Assembly: GCF_018457165.1 (NCBI RefSeq)
Contig: NZ_JAFMNX010000005.1
Span: 62,001 to 126,000, forward strand
Source of the DNA: Tianweitania aestuarii
Lineage (GTDB): Bacteria; Pseudomonadota; Alphaproteobacteria; Rhizobiales; Rhizobiaceae
Length of the DNA: 64,000 bases
Direction: 5' to 3'
This document shows, in pieces, positions 1-8,846 of the stretch; the first letter of the stretch is position 1, and the number at the start of each line of letters is the position of its first letter. A program made the translations under genes and the position numbers. Under the pieces are notes generated by a model. The model searched no databases, was not told the DNA's origin, and saw only the letters and a program-made list of their open reading frames with translations.

Positions 1-71
1 GGCCCGATCTTTATGCCGCCTACGCCCCGCCGCAGACGAAAAAGAAATCGAAGCCGAAACCTGAGCTTTGA
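1..71 (+). CDS. trmD: 3' end of an upstream gene, probably tRNA (guanine-N1)-methyltransferase TrmD (partial)
   Basis: An open frame entering from the left edge ends in TGA at 69-71. Its 22 visible residues begin Pro-Asp-Leu-Tyr and end in a Lys/Pro-rich tail. TrmD proteins often carry an Arg-Pro-Asp-Leu sequence near the C-terminus, and trmD lies just upstream of rplS in many bacteria, including rhizobia. The assignment therefore rests on position and a four-residue resemblance. It could be another protein; the frame itself is short enough to be chance. Confidence 0.45.
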   Translation, partial: PDLYAAYAPPQTKKKSKPKPEL

Positions 72-327
72 TCCCGCGCAGTTCCCGAACGCAAAACCGC
101 ACCGCACTTTTGCTGGAACTGCCTCAAGACAGGTGACAAGCCCGTCGTTTCGGTGTATTGGCGCGCCACCATGCGGACGATGTCCCATGCCCGTCAACAA
201 TCGACGGTGAAATCGCCCCTGCCACTTTGTTCTCCCGAATGATGCGGCATAGCCGGACGGTCATAGAACTGGCCCGGCGAGCGAAGGGCGCTCTGGCGGT
301 CGGAAGAACAAGAAGAGGTATGAACCG

Positions 328-825
328 ATGGATATCATCCGTCAGCTCGAGGCCGAACAGGCCCAGAAGATCGAAGCCAAGCGCACCCTGCCAGAATTCC
401 AGCCCGGCGACACGGTTCGCGTTCTGGTTCGCGTGACCGAAGGAACGCGTACCCGCGTGCAGGCTTATGAAGGCGTTTGCATCGCCCGCGCCGGTTCCGG
501 CTTCCAGGAAAACTTCACTGTCCGCAAGATCTCCTATGGCGAAGGCGTGGAGCGCGTGTTCCCGGTTTACTCGCCGATGGTTGAAGGCGTGGAAGTCGTG
601 CGTCGCGGTAAGGTCCGTCGCGCCAAGCTGTATTACCTGCGCGATCGTCGCGGCAAGTCGGCTCGTATCGTTGAAAACACCAGCGTTCGCGCCCGCAAGC
701 TGAACGACGCGACCCGCGAAGCCGCTCAGGCCGAGCGCGCCCGCGTTGAAGCCGAAAAGGCTGCTGCTGCCGAGAAGCTGGCTGCCGAGAAGGCCGCTGC
801 CGCCGAGGCAAACACCGCAGAATAA
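328..825 (+). CDS. rplS: 50S ribosomal protein L19
   Basis: L19 sits at the interface of the 30S and 50S subunits. Residues 1-118 are a complete L19 domain, with the conserved N-terminal MDIIRQLE start, a central segment binding rRNA, and the [15 protein letters not shown] block near residue 95. Residues 119-165 form an Ala/Glu/Lys-rich, probably helical or disordered tail absent from E. coli L19 (115 residues) but usual in Rhizobiales. The ATG at 328 follows a purine-rich AAGAAGAGG stretch. The gene is followed at once by a strong terminator, so transcription probably ends here. Identification is firm. Confidence 0.98.
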   Translation: MDIIRQLEAEQAQKIEAKRTLPEFQPGDTVRVLVRVTEGTRTRVQAYEGVCIARAGSGFQENFTVRKISYGEGVERVFPVYSPMVEGVEVVRRGKVRRAKLYYLRDRRGKSARIVENTSVRARKLNDATREAAQAERARVEAEKAAAAEKLAAEKAAAAEANTAE

Positions 826-867
826 GAAGAAGGGCTGCATACACAGCCGCTTCTAGCCAGACCGATC

Positions 868-905
868 AAATGGCCGTATCGCTTTCCCGCGATGCGGCCA
901 TTTTC
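868..905 (+). terminator. Rho-independent terminator of rplS
   Basis: A 15-bp stem with one G-T pair (arms 868-882 and 890-904) and a 7-nt loop is followed by a short T-rich run. It lies 43 bases after the rplS stop and before the GNAT gene. Confidence 0.85.
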
Positions 906-930
906 TTTATGGTGAGGAGAACAAAACAGC

Positions 931-1497
931 ATGACGACGATCAGGCCGGCCACGGAAGCGGATCTTCCCGCAATCACCGAAATCTACCGGGATGCCGTGG
1001 TGAACGGCACCGCCACCTATGAGCTTGAGCCGGCGCCGGACCAGAACGAGATGCTGTCGCGCTTTCGCGCCATCACGGGTGCCGAATATCCCTATATCAT
1101 CGCCGAAGAAGAGGGCGTGGTTCTCGGCTACGCCTATGCCGGACCATTCCGGGCGCGCGCGGCCTATCGCTTCATCGTGGAAAACTCGGTTTACCTTGCG
1201 CCGCATGCGCAGAAGCGGGGTCTCGGCCGTTTGCTGATGCAGGCGCTGATTGCGGATTGCACCGAGCGCGGCTTTCGCCAGGTGGTGGCGGTGATCGGCG
1301 ATGCCACGCCATCGAGCGCCTCGGTCAAGCTTCATACGGCGATGGGCTTCACCCTGTGCGGGACCATGACTGGCTCGGGCTACAAGCATGAGCGCTGGCT
1401 GGACACCACGATCATGCAGCTGCCGCTCAATGGTGGCAACACGCTGGTGCCCGATCCCCAATCCGTTCCGGAGCGCCGTTACCGCGACGGCGCCTAG
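931..1497 (+). CDS. GNAT family N-acetyltransferase, phosphinothricin/methionine sulfoximine acetyltransferase-like
   Basis: A 188-residue cytoplasmic acetyltransferase that uses acetyl-CoA. The acetyl-CoA binding loop QKRGLGRLL is at residues 94-102. The segment around residues 68-91 (YAYAGPFRARAAYR, then ENSVYLAP) is typical of the Pat/Bar/MddA subgroup, which acetylates the amino group of phosphinothricin, methionine sulfoximine or methionine sulfone. The real substrate cannot be read from sequence. The gene stands alone between the rplS terminator and a convergent DUF2794 gene, with which it shares its stop codon region: the four bases CTAG at 1494-1497 supply TAG on both strands. GAGGAG lies upstream of the ATG. 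Confidence 0.9.
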   Translation: MTTIRPATEADLPAITEIYRDAVVNGTATYELEPAPDQNEMLSRFRAITGAEYPYIIAEEEGVVLGYAYAGPFRARAAYRFIVENSVYLAPHAQKRGLGRLLMQALIADCTERGFRQVVAVIGDATPSSASVKLHTAMGFTLCGTMTGSGYKHERWLDTTIMQLPLNGGNTLVPDPQSVPERRYRDGA

Positions 1498-1871
1498 GCT
1501 TCGGCCAGTTTCAAGGCGCGGTCGAAGGCTTTGAGCGCGGTTGTCAGCTCGTGACCCCGCTTCAGGATGACGCCGCCGGCCGCCACTACGGAATAGGCGC
1601 CCTGCTTGCGGGCAAGCGCCGGCGTCTTCACGATGCGAAATAGCGGCACTTCGCTGGCGCGGCGAAAAACCGAAAACACCGCTTGGTCCTTCAGGTGGTC
1701 GATCGCGTAATCGCGCCACTCGTTGGCCGCGACCATGCGGCTGTAGATGCGCAGGATCTGGTCGAGCTCCTGCCGGTTAAAGGTGACGGGAATATCGAGC
1801 CGCGCGTTGCGCGCTTCGGCGAGCGGGATCAGCGTTGCCGAGTGTTCCTTGTTTTCAGAACCAGAATCCAT
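1494..1871 (-). CDS. DUF2794 family protein
   Basis: A 125-residue conserved alphaproteobacterial protein of unknown function. The central segment (VTFNRQELDQIL, then WRDYAIDHLKDQAVFSVFRR) is characteristic of DUF2794. There is no signal peptide or membrane segment, so it is probably cytoplasmic. The ATG at 1871 was chosen because homology begins soon after it (SATLIPLAEARNARL). The frame stays open upstream as far as 2411, but that part looks like non-coding leader. The gene converges on the GNAT gene with a 4-base overlap. Confidence 0.9.
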   Translation of the reverse strand: MDSGSENKEHSATLIPLAEARNARLDIPVTFNRQELDQILRIYSRMVAANEWRDYAIDHLKDQAVFSVFRRASEVPLFRIVKTPALARKQGAYSVVAAGGVILKRGHELTTALKAFDRALKLAEA

Positions 1872-2184
1872 CCGATCTGCCTTCTCTGCTTTGCCGTTCG
1901 TTCGAGAAGTTGGGCCTCTTGGGGTCCTATTGCAAGCAAACAGGCCGATCGCGACATCACGCAGATTTCTCGCGTGAAATAATTGGTGATGAACGAACAC
2001 AATTTTGCCTGACGGCAAACGTGGTCGAGCCACGAAGCGAAGCGAACATTTCCGTGTTGCCTGAGACGGTTCGATCCGGTCGCGATCCGTAACCCCAAGC
2101 CCCCCGCCCACGGGCGTGGCTGGGTCGAACCAATCCTCCCAAGCCATGCTCGTTGTGTTGAGCATCAAGCTGGGCAAGCGTATC
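1872..2184. other. Intergenic region upstream of the DUF2794 gene, with an inverted repeat
   Basis: No gene is supported here. Arms GGTTCGATCC (2068-2077) and GGGTCGAACC (2122-2131) are inverted with 9 of 10 matches and enclose a smaller GC-rich hairpin near 2108-2119. The T-loop-like arms suggested a tRNA at first, but no cloverleaf can be built. The stretch could be the structured leader of the DUF2794 mRNA. No recognisable promoter was found. Confidence 0.4.
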
Positions 2185-2220
2185 AAAAGCCGGTGCCGCG
2201 TTCTTGGCGCCGGCTTTTTT
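2185..2220. terminator. Terminator downstream of the DUF1223 gene, bidirectional in form
   Basis: Arms AAAAGCCGGTGCC and GGCGCCGGCTTTTTT with an 8-nt loop. It lies 20 bases past the end of the minus-strand DUF1223 gene. The T-run is longer on the plus strand but A/T tracts flank both sides. Confidence 0.75.
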
Positions 2221-2239
2221 GTGCCTGCTGTCGAGTGTC

Positions 2240-2992
2240 TTAGTTCTTGTTCGGGCCGTCTTGTGCGTCGAACGGCATCGAAGCCGCACCGAGGATCGTG
2301 GCGGGATGGCCATCCTTGTCCACCGACTGAACCAGCACGGCGCAGCCGCCGATGCCCTTTTTGGCGATTTCGCTCATCGGGATCTCGAAGCGTGCAGGCT
2401 GACCATGCCACATGCCGGTTGTCTGCATGTCGCGCACGGCGTTCCAGTAGGTGACGGTATGGCCGGCATTCTCGCCGCGTTCGATCTTCACCGGGCTCAT
2501 CGCTTCATAAGATACGAGCAGAACATGCGCGTTCTGTCTCGGGCCTTCCTGGCCGGGAACGTCGATCACCAGTACGTCGCGATCCTGTTTCAGGTTCACG
2601 GCAACCGGCAGGGTCGGCGTTTCGGCGAGCTTCTCGTCGACGGCCAACTGGTCGGCGCCATTGACATGGGTGCGGCCGTTGATGACGGCTTGTGGCGTAT
2701 AAAAGGCGCGCGCCTTCATCGCCTTCATGTAGTTGCGCTGCCGATCGGTGTTTTCGGGCGTCGCCAGCGTGTCGCGCCAGCCGCGATAGTCCCAGTAATC
2801 GACATGATAGGCGAGGGCGACGATGTCCTTCTGGTGGACCATCTCGCCCAGCATCTTGTCGGCCTTCGGGCAGGAATCGCAGCCCTGGCTCGTGAACAGT
2901 TCCACTACACCCCGCACCAGAGATTGTTCGGCTGGCGCCTGACTGGTCGCGACGAGCAGCGCCGCGAAAGCGAGGAAGGGGGTATAATTCAC
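2240..2992 (-). CDS. DUF1223 family secreted thioredoxin-like protein
   Basis: A 250-residue protein with an N-terminal hydrophobic segment (about residues 4-20, ending near Ala-Pro-Ala) consistent with export to the periplasm. A redox-type Cys-Asp-Ser-Cys motif (C38, C41) sits in the first strand-helix of a thioredoxin-like fold, as is usual in DUF1223. The rest matches the family (YHVDYWDYRGWRD, YTPQAVINGR). Substrate unknown. The start is uncertain: GTG at 2992 gives a compact signal peptide but a weak ribosome-binding site and an uncharged N-region. ATG at 3052 would add 20 residues and also lacks a binding site. The gene is transcribed alone, after the acnA terminator. Confidence 0.85.
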   Translation of the reverse strand: MNYTPFLAFAALLVATSQAPAEQSLVRGVVELFTSQGCDSCPKADKMLGEMVHQKDIVALAYHVDYWDYRGWRDTLATPENTDRQRNYMKAMKARAFYTPQAVINGRTHVNGADQLAVDEKLAETPTLPVAVNLKQDRDVLVIDVPGQEGPRQNAHVLLVSYEAMSPVKIERGENAGHTVTYWNAVRDMQTTGMWHGQPARFEIPMSEIAKKGIGGCAVLVQSVDKDGHPATILGAASMPFDAQDGPNKN

Positions 2993-3146
2993 GATGATCC
3001 AGACAGATGTTTTTACAAAACAGATCTGCTCAATGATGCAGAATATGAGCATTCAATGATAGGCGGCGAGCGATGGAAGGGGGAAGTCACGTTGCGGTGA
3101 CAAAGCTCGTGCCGGGGTCACGACGCCGTGCGCCGTATGTGAAAGA

Positions 3147-3205
3147 AACGGCCGCTCCGACACCAGACGACACAGAGTCGCCTGGAGCCGGAACGGCCGT
3201 CCCGA
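3147..3205 (-). terminator. Terminator of acnA
   Basis: On the minus strand, arms ACGGCCG and CGGCCGT (3148-3154 and 3194-3200) enclose a second stem, CCAGGCGAC with GTCGTCTGG, and are followed by TTTCTTTC. It begins just past the acnA stop at 3210. Confidence 0.7.
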
Positions 3206-3209
3206 TGTT

Positions 3210-5900
3210 TTAAGCTGCCAGGTCGCGCAGCACCGTCTGCAGGATGCCACCATTGTTCATGTAGGTGACTTCATCCAGCGTATCGATGCGGCAGATCAGC
3301 GGCACGTTCTTCACCGAACCATCGGCATAGGTGATGACCGCCGTGCGCTTTTCGCGCGGCTGCACATTGCCCAGACCTTCGATCGTGACGGTTTCGTCGC
3401 CCTTCAGGTCGAGCGAGGCCCAGGTGGTGCCTTCCTCGAACACGAAGGGCACGACGCCCATGCCGACCAGGTTCGAGCGGTGAATGCGCTCGAAGGACTG
3501 CGCGATCACGGCCTTGACGCCGAGCAGGTTGGTGCCCTTTGCCGCCCAGTCGCGCGACGAGCCGTTGCCGTATTCCACGCCGGCAAAGATCACCAGCGGG
3601 GTGTTCTCGGCCTTGTACTGCATGGCCGCGTCATAGATCGGCATTTCTTCCTTGGACGGATAGTGGATGGTGAAGCCACCCTCGCGTCCGTTCGGTCCCA
3701 TCATGTGGTTGCGGATGCGGATATTGGCGAAGGTGCCGCGCATCATCACTTCATGGTTGCCGCGGCGCGTGCCGTACTGGTTGAAGTCCACGGCATTGAC
3801 GCCGTGCTCCATCAGATAGGCACCCGCCGGCGACGCTGCCTTGATCGAACCGGCCGGCGAGATGTGGTCGGTGGTGATCTTGTCGCCGAACAGGCCGAGG
3901 ATGCGCGCACCCTTGATGTCAGAGATGCCCGAACCGGACTTGCCCATGCCCACGAAGTAAGGCGGGTTCTGGACATAGGTCGAGTTGTCGTCCCAGGCAT
4001 AGGTCTGGCCTTCGGGGATCTGCACCGCCTGCCAGTTCTCGTCGCCCTTGAAGACGTCGGCATACTTGCTCTCATAAAGCTCGCGCGTGACGTACTTCAT
4101 GATGAAGTCCTGCACTTCCTGCGAAGACGGCCAGATATCGCGGAGATAAACCGGCTGTCCGTCGGAACCCGTGCCGATCGGCTCGGAAGTCAGGTCCTTC
4201 TGCACCGAACCGGCCAACGCATAAGCGACAACCAGCGGCGGGGAGGCGAGGTAGTTCGCCTGAACGTCGGGCGAAATACGGCCTTCGAAGTTGCGGTTGC
4301 CCGACAGAACGCCGGCGGCGATCAGGCCCTTGTCGTTGATCGTCTTGGAGATCGGCGCCGGCAGCGGACCGGAATTGCCGATGCAGGTGGTGCAGCCGAA
4401 GCCAACCAGGTTGAAGCCGATCGCGTCGAGGTCCTTCTGCAGGCCGGCCTTTTCGAGATATTCGGCAACGACCTGGCTACCGGGAGCAAGCGAGGTCTTC
4501 ACCCAAGGCTTGGAAGTCAGGCCCTTGGCAACCGCGTTGCGGGCCAACAGGCCGGCAGCGATCAGCACGCTCGGATTGGAGGTGTTGGTGCACGACGTGA
4601 TGGCGGCAATCGCCACATCGCCATGGCCGAGATCGTAGTCGGTGCCTTCAACCGGATAGCGGTTGGTGAGCTGGTCCGGCTTCTTGTATTCGCTTTCGAG
4701 CGCGGTTGCGAAACCGGACGCGATGTTTTCGAGCGAGATACGGCCCTCGGGGCGCTTCGGTCCGGCCATGGACGGCACGACGTCGCCGAGGTCGAGCTCG
4801 AGCGTGTCGGTGAAAACAAGGTCGGAGCCGTCGCCTTCGCGCCACATGCCTTGAGCCTTGGAATAGGCTTCAACCAGCGCGATGCGGTCCTTCGCGCGGC
4901 CGGACATGTTGAGATAGTTCAGCGTTTCGCCGTCAACGGGGAAGAAGCCGCAGGTCGCGCCATATTCCGGACCCATGTTGCCGATCGTGGCGCGGTCGGC
5001 GAGCGTCATGTTGTCGAGGCCGGTGCCGAAGAATTCCACGAACTTCGAAACCACGCCCTTCTTGCGCAGCATTTGCACGACGGTGAGCACGAGGTCGGTC
5101 GCGGTGACGCCTTCCTTCAGCTTGCCGGTGAGCTTGAAGCCGATCACCTCAGGCAGAAGCATGGAAACCGGCTGGCCGAGCATGGCAGCTTCGGCCTCGA
5201 TGCCGCCCACGCCCCAGCCGAGCACGCCCAGGCCGTTGATCATGGTGGTGTGCGAATCGGTACCGACGCAGGTGTCGGGATAAGCGATCGTTTCGCCGTC
5301 TTCTTCCTTCGTCCAGACGGTCTGGCCGAGATATTCGAGGTTCACCTGGTGGCAGATGCCGGTGCCGGGCGGAACGACGCGGAAGTTCTTGAACGCCTGC
5401 TGGCCCCACTTCAGGAAGCGGTAACGCTCGCCGTTGCGCTCGTATTCGAGCTCCACATTGCGGGCAAAGGCCGATGGCGTGCCGAATTCGTCGACGATCA
5501 CCGAGTGGTCGATCACGAGATCGACGGGCACCAGCGGGTTGATCTTCTCGGGATCACCGCCGAGCGCCTCGATGCCGTCGCGCATCGCAGCCAGATCCAC
5601 CACGGCGGGAACGCCGGTGAAGTCCTGCATCAAAACGCGTGCCGGACGATAGGCGATTTCGTTTTCGGTCTTGCCGCGGTTGTCGAGCCAGCCTGCGACA
5701 GCTTCGATGTCTTCCTTCGATACGGTCTGGCCGTCTTCGAAGCGCAGAAGGTTCTCAAGCAGCACCTTCATGGAGAAAGGCAGCTTGGACACGCCGCTCA
5801 ACCCGTTCTTCTCGGCCTCGATCAGGCTGAAATAAACGTAGTCCTTGCCATCAACGGTCAGAGTGCGGCGGCAGCGGAAACTATCGAGTGATTTTGTCAC
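3210..5900 (-). CDS. acnA: Aconitate hydratase A
   Basis: Aconitase converts citrate to isocitrate through cis-aconitate in the TCA cycle, using a [4Fe-4S] cluster. The 896-residue protein has the full AcnA/IRP1-type arrangement. The cluster cysteines are in SCTNTSNPS (about residue 435) and [12 protein letters not shown] (about 500), and the swivel domain at the C-terminus includes [14 protein letters not shown]. The GTG at 5900 is preferred because a GAGG lies 6 bases upstream; the frame also opens at a TTG 12 bases earlier. acnA is divergent from the ccm operon, with a candidate Irr iron-control palindrome between them. Both gene sets need iron, which fits shared iron control. Identification is firm. 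Confidence 0.97.
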   Translation of the reverse strand: MTKSLDSFRCRRTLTVDGKDYVYFSLIEAEKNGLSGVSKLPFSMKVLLENLLRFEDGQTVSKEDIEAVAGWLDNRGKTENEIAYRPARVLMQDFTGVPAVVDLAAMRDGIEALGGDPEKINPLVPVDLVIDHSVIVDEFGTPSAFARNVELEYERNGERYRFLKWGQQAFKNFRVVPPGTGICHQVNLEYLGQTVWTKEEDGETIAYPDTCVGTDSHTTMINGLGVLGWGVGGIEAEAAMLGQPVSMLLPEVIGFKLTGKLKEGVTATDLVLTVVQMLRKKGVVSKFVEFFGTGLDNMTLADRATIGNMGPEYGATCGFFPVDGETLNYLNMSGRAKDRIALVEAYSKAQGMWREGDGSDLVFTDTLELDLGDVVPSMAGPKRPEGRISLENIASGFATALESEYKKPDQLTNRYPVEGTDYDLGHGDVAIAAITSCTNTSNPSVLIAAGLLARNAVAKGLTSKPWVKTSLAPGSQVVAEYLEKAGLQKDLDAIGFNLVGFGCTTCIGNSGPLPAPISKTINDKGLIAAGVLSGNRNFEGRISPDVQANYLASPPLVVAYALAGSVQKDLTSEPIGTGSDGQPVYLRDIWPSSQEVQDFIMKYVTRELYESKYADVFKGDENWQAVQIPEGQTYAWDDNSTYVQNPPYFVGMGKSGSGISDIKGARILGLFGDKITTDHISPAGSIKAASPAGAYLMEHGVNAVDFNQYGTRRGNHEVMMRGTFANIRIRNHMMGPNGREGGFTIHYPSKEEMPIYDAAMQYKAENTPLVIFAGVEYGNGSSRDWAAKGTNLLGVKAVIAQSFERIHRSNLVGMGVVPFVFEEGTTWASLDLKGDETVTIEGLGNVQPREKRTAVITYADGSVKNVPLICRIDTLDEVTYMNNGGILQTVLRDLAA

Positions 5901-6106
5901 GTCGGTCCTCAACTTCTGTATGCCGATGAGGAGCGGACGCCTGCTGCGCGGATCAACGGAGATCGCGCCATAGGTGCGGGTGCGATCATTTCCGCTGTCC
6001 GTTCCTCGCGTCCCGGCCGGTCAAAGACGGCTCGCGCGCTGGGTTCGGCGCATATTTTGCAGATCCCACACCGACCGCTGGCGTGGTTGCCCGGCATATA
6101 GAGAAT

Positions 6107-6127
6107 TTCGTAGAAGAGTTCTAGACT
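6107..6127. promoter_or_regulatory. Candidate Irr box (iron control element) between acnA and ccmA
   Basis: The core TAGAA-GAG-TTCTA (6111-6123) is a perfect palindrome resembling the TTTAGAA/TTCTAAA element bound by Irr in Rhizobiales. It lies in the 276-base divergent region between acnA and ccmA. Both are iron- or heme-dependent functions and, as I recall, predicted Irr targets in related genomes. Outer bases match the consensus only partly. Confidence 0.55.
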
Positions 6128-6176
6128 GATTTCGTAATGCGGGCATCTTCGTTCGCAGGATTGTGCAGGACCAGAC

Positions 6177-6800
6177 ATGCGGATCACCGCGAGCGACCTT
6201 GGCGCGGACCGCGGCGGCGAGCGCATTTTCTCAGACCTTTCCTTTTCCGTTTCGGACGGCGGCTGTTTGCTGGTGACGGGCCCGAACGGGTCCGGCAAGT
6301 CGACGCTGCTGCGCGCGATCGGGGGGCTTCTGCCCTTGAGCGAAGGCGCGATCGCGCTTGAACCCGCCAGCGAGACATGGCCGACGGTCGCCTCCGCCTG
6401 CCATTATCTTGGCCACCACAACGGCTTGAAGCAGGCGTTGAGCGTGGAAGAAAATCTTCGCTTCTGGCGCGATTTTTCCGGCGAGGAGCGCGAGAGCGTG
6501 GAAGACGCGCTCGATCAGGTCGGCTTGTACGGCCTTGGCCATCTGCCGTTCGGCGTTCTGTCCACCGGTCAACGCCGCCGTGTGGCCATTGCGCGGCTTC
6601 TGGTGACCTGGCGGCCGATCTGGCTTCTGGACGAACCCACCGCCGGGCTTGATGCCCGCTCCGAAACCCGCTTCGCCGGTTTGATGGAAGCCCATCGGGA
6701 GGCGGGCGGCATCATCATCGCCGCGACGCATTGGCCGCTGGGGCTGGCGGATGTGCAGGAGTTCGTGATGGGTGAGATGCCGATGGATGCGGTGGTGTGA
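6177..6800 (+). CDS. ccmA: Cytochrome c biogenesis heme exporter ATP-binding protein CcmA
   Basis: The ATPase subunit of the CcmABC(D) complex that releases heme-loaded CcmE for cytochrome c maturation at the inner membrane. The 207-residue ABC protein has Walker A GPNGSGKST at residues 35-43, the signature LSTGQ at 128-132 and Walker B PIWLLDEPT near 147-155. It is the first gene of ccmABCDG. Unusually, it is separated from ccmB by 346 bases carrying an inverted repeat. The upstream region is shared with acnA. Confidence 0.96.
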   Translation: MRITASDLGADRGGERIFSDLSFSVSDGGCLLVTGPNGSGKSTLLRAIGGLLPLSEGAIALEPASETWPTVASACHYLGHHNGLKQALSVEENLRFWRDFSGEERESVEDALDQVGLYGLGHLPFGVLSTGQRRRVAIARLLVTWRPIWLLDEPTAGLDARSETRFAGLMEAHREAGGIIIAATHWPLGLADVQEFVMGEMPMDAVV

Positions 6801-6822
6801 GGATGGCAACGGCGGCGCATTA

Positions 6823-7072
6823 CCCCTCATCCGACTTCGCTTCGCGAAGCCACCTTCTCCCACAAGGGGCGAAGGGAAGGCTCGCACTGATCATCGCGTC
6901 TTTGTCTGCGAAGTCTGTGTGTCGCAGTTCGAATAGGCCGAAAATCCGCTACCAGGTACTAAAGCTTCTTGCCGGGAAAACCGTTTTTAGGATGAGCGAG
7001 TACGATGCGGCAGTCCTTCCCTTCGCCCCTTGTGGGAGAAGGTGGCCGCGCGAAGCGTGGTCGGATGAGGGG
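6823..7072. repeat. Paired inverted intergenic repeat (RIME/BIME-like) inside the ccm operon
   Basis: Two copies of a roughly 58-base palindromic unit lie in opposite orientation (arms 6823-6880 and 7015-7072) around about 134 bases. Each contains the ACCTTCTCCC-type block with CCCCTCATCCGAC, a sequence family I know as a widespread intergenic repeat in rhizobial genomes. The inner arms of each unit (CTTCGCTTCGCGAAGC) also fold. The whole 6801-7146 gap holds no gene. A transcript through it would form a long hairpin between ccmA and ccmB. Confidence 0.8.
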
Positions 7073-7146
7073 CTTGCGACGCTTCGACTGGATGCGTGTT
7101 CCACGCTTCAACCGGATGAGCGACAAGCCATCTTTGAGCTCACCCA

Positions 7147-7812
7147 ATGCTGACCCTCTACCTCCGCGACCTCAAGCTCGGCATCCGCGCTGGCGGCGGG
7201 GCGCTGATCGGCATTCTGTTCTTTCTGGCTGTTGTCACCACCATCCCCTTTGCCGTTGGTCCCGACCTCAACCTCCTGTCGCGGCTCGGACCGGCCATGT
7301 TGTGGATCGGCGCGCTCTTGGCCTCCCTGCTTGGGCTCGATCGGCTGTTTCAGGCTGATCGCGAGGACGGTTCGCTTGATCTGCTTCTTCTGGCTTCCGA
7401 GCGCCACATGCTGCCGTTGAGCGTGTTGGTGAAATGCCTGGCGCACTGGACCGCAAGCGTTCTGCCGCTGGTGATCGCGGCACCCTTGCTCGGCATTCTC
7501 CTCAACATGGAGCCGATCGCGCTGGGTGCTGCCACGCTCACCCTGTTGGTGGGGACGCCGGCCATCACCTTTATCGGCGCAACGGGTGCCGCGGTTGCCG
7601 TTACGCTGCCGCGCGGCGGTCTGCTCGTATCCGTGCTGATCCTGCCGCTCGCCATTCCCGTGCTGATCTTCGGCGTGTCGGCAAGCTATGCGTCGGTGAC
7701 CGATCCCGCGCCCTTTCTGCCGCCGTTCCTCATCCTGTGCGCGCTGACGCTGGTGTTCGCCGTGGTTGGTCCGTTCAGCGCAGCCGCGGCACTTCGCGCG
7801 GCGCAGGACTAG
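7147..7812 (+). CDS. ccmB: Heme exporter protein CcmB
   Basis: The integral membrane partner of CcmA in the cytochrome c maturation complex. The 221-residue protein has about six hydrophobic segments (for example residues 18-40, 46-62, 100-120, 128-150, 157-180 and 193-215) and the family segment DREDGSLDLLLL near residue 74. Length is typical for CcmB. It follows ccmA after a 346-base gap with a repeat element, and precedes ccmC by 69 bases. No strong Shine-Dalgarno sequence is visible before the ATG (GAGCTCACCCA). Confidence 0.95.
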   Translation: MLTLYLRDLKLGIRAGGGALIGILFFLAVVTTIPFAVGPDLNLLSRLGPAMLWIGALLASLLGLDRLFQADREDGSLDLLLLASERHMLPLSVLVKCLAHWTASVLPLVIAAPLLGILLNMEPIALGAATLTLLVGTPAITFIGATGAAVAVTLPRGGLLVSVLILPLAIPVLIFGVSASYASVTDPAPFLPPFLILCALTLVFAVVGPFSAAAALRAAQD

Positions 7813-7881
7813 AGTTGATCATGCTAATCGCACAATCCACTACGCCCTGCCTTTTCAGCGCCAACAGGCGACGTTAATCCG

Positions 7882-8685
7882 ATGCCGATGAGCGACACGA
7901 CCACCACCAATTCCAAGCCCGGCTGGTTCAGCGCGTTGGCCAACCCCACGCGCTTCATCGGGCTGGCCGACCGCATCATTCCCGTTCTGGCGGTTCTGAC
8001 CGCCATCACGCTCGTTGTCGGCCTTTATCTCGGCTTCACCGCGCCTGAAGATTACCAGCAGGGCTCGACGGTTCAGATCATGTATATTCATGTGCCCTTC
8101 GCCTGGTTGTCGATGATGTGCTGGGGCGTGATGTCGCTTGCAGCCCTCGGCACGCTGGTGTGGCGTCATCCGCTCGCCGATGTGTCGCTCAAAGCCGCCG
8201 CACCGATCGGCCTTGTTTTCACCGGCCTCGCGCTGGCCACCGGCTCGATCTGGGGCAAGCCGATGTGGGGGACATGGTGGGTCTGGGATGCGCGGCTGAC
8301 ATCGGTCTTCGTGCTGTTCTTGATGTATCTCGGCATTATCGCGCTCACACGCGCCATTGACGATACCAGCCGGGCCGCCAAAGCCGCCGCCATCATCACG
8401 CTGGTGGGCGCCATCAACCTGCCGATCATCAAGTTCTCGGTGGACTGGTGGAACACGCTGCATCAGCCGGCCGCCGTGTTTCGGCTGGATGGCCCCACCA
8501 TCGATCCCTCCATGCTGTGGCCGCTCCTGATCATGGCCGTCGGCTTCACGCTTTTGTTCTTCACGCTGCATCTGACGGCGATCCGCACCGAAATCTGGCG
8601 TCGCCGCGTTCAGGCGATGCAGCGCATCGCGGCACGCCGTGCCGACGGGCGCACAGGGGGACGATCGGAAGGGCACGTGCGATGA
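7882..8685 (+). CDS. ccmC: Heme transporter CcmC
   Basis: An inner-membrane heme-handling protein that loads heme onto CcmE. The 267-residue protein carries the tryptophan-rich heme-binding motif (TWWVWD, residues 131-136) and flanking histidines such as H70 in YIHVPFAW, with six membrane segments. The ATG at 7882 and a second at 7888 are both possible; neither has a strong ribosome-binding site. The stop overlaps the ccmD start as ATGA, which suggests translational coupling. Confidence 0.96.
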   Translation: MPMSDTTTTNSKPGWFSALANPTRFIGLADRIIPVLAVLTAITLVVGLYLGFTAPEDYQQGSTVQIMYIHVPFAWLSMMCWGVMSLAALGTLVWRHPLADVSLKAAAPIGLVFTGLALATGSIWGKPMWGTWWVWDARLTSVFVLFLMYLGIIALTRAIDDTSRAAKAAAIITLVGAINLPIIKFSVDWWNTLHQPAAVFRLDGPTIDPSMLWPLLIMAVGFTLLFFTLHLTAIRTEIWRRRVQAMQRIAARRADGRTGGRSEGHVR

Positions 8686-8846
8686 CCCACGCAATGTATG
8701 TTGCCGCGGCCTATGGCATTGCCGGTGTGGCGCTGGCCGGCTTGCTTCTCTGGATCCTGGTGGACGGTCGCAACCGCAAGCGCGAACTGGCACGGCTCGA
8801 AGCGGATGGCGTTCGGCGTCGCTCGTCGGGAGCCGCACGCTCATGA
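8682..8846 (+). CDS. ccmD: Heme exporter protein CcmD
   Basis: A 54-residue single-span membrane protein. Residues 6-27 form the hydrophobic segment, followed by a basic Arg/Lys-rich cytoplasmic tail, as in CcmD, which is needed to release holo-CcmE from CcmABC. Its ATG overlaps the ccmC stop (ATGA at 8682-8685), and its own stop overlaps the ccmG start in the same way (8843-8846). Position and topology give the identification; sequence conservation in the family is low. Confidence 0.92.
   Translation: MTHAMYVAAAYGIAGVALAGLLLWILVDGRNRKRELARLEADGVRRRSSGAARS

Noticed and set aside
2060-2140. Possible tRNA from T-loop-like GGTTCGATCC
   Set aside because: No acceptor, D or anticodon arms can be paired on either strand.
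3480-5891. An 803-codon open frame antisense to acnA
   Set aside because: It lies entirely opposite a highly conserved gene, has no ribosome-binding site, and its product is a His/Asp/Arg-rich mixture typical of antisense frames in high-GC DNA.
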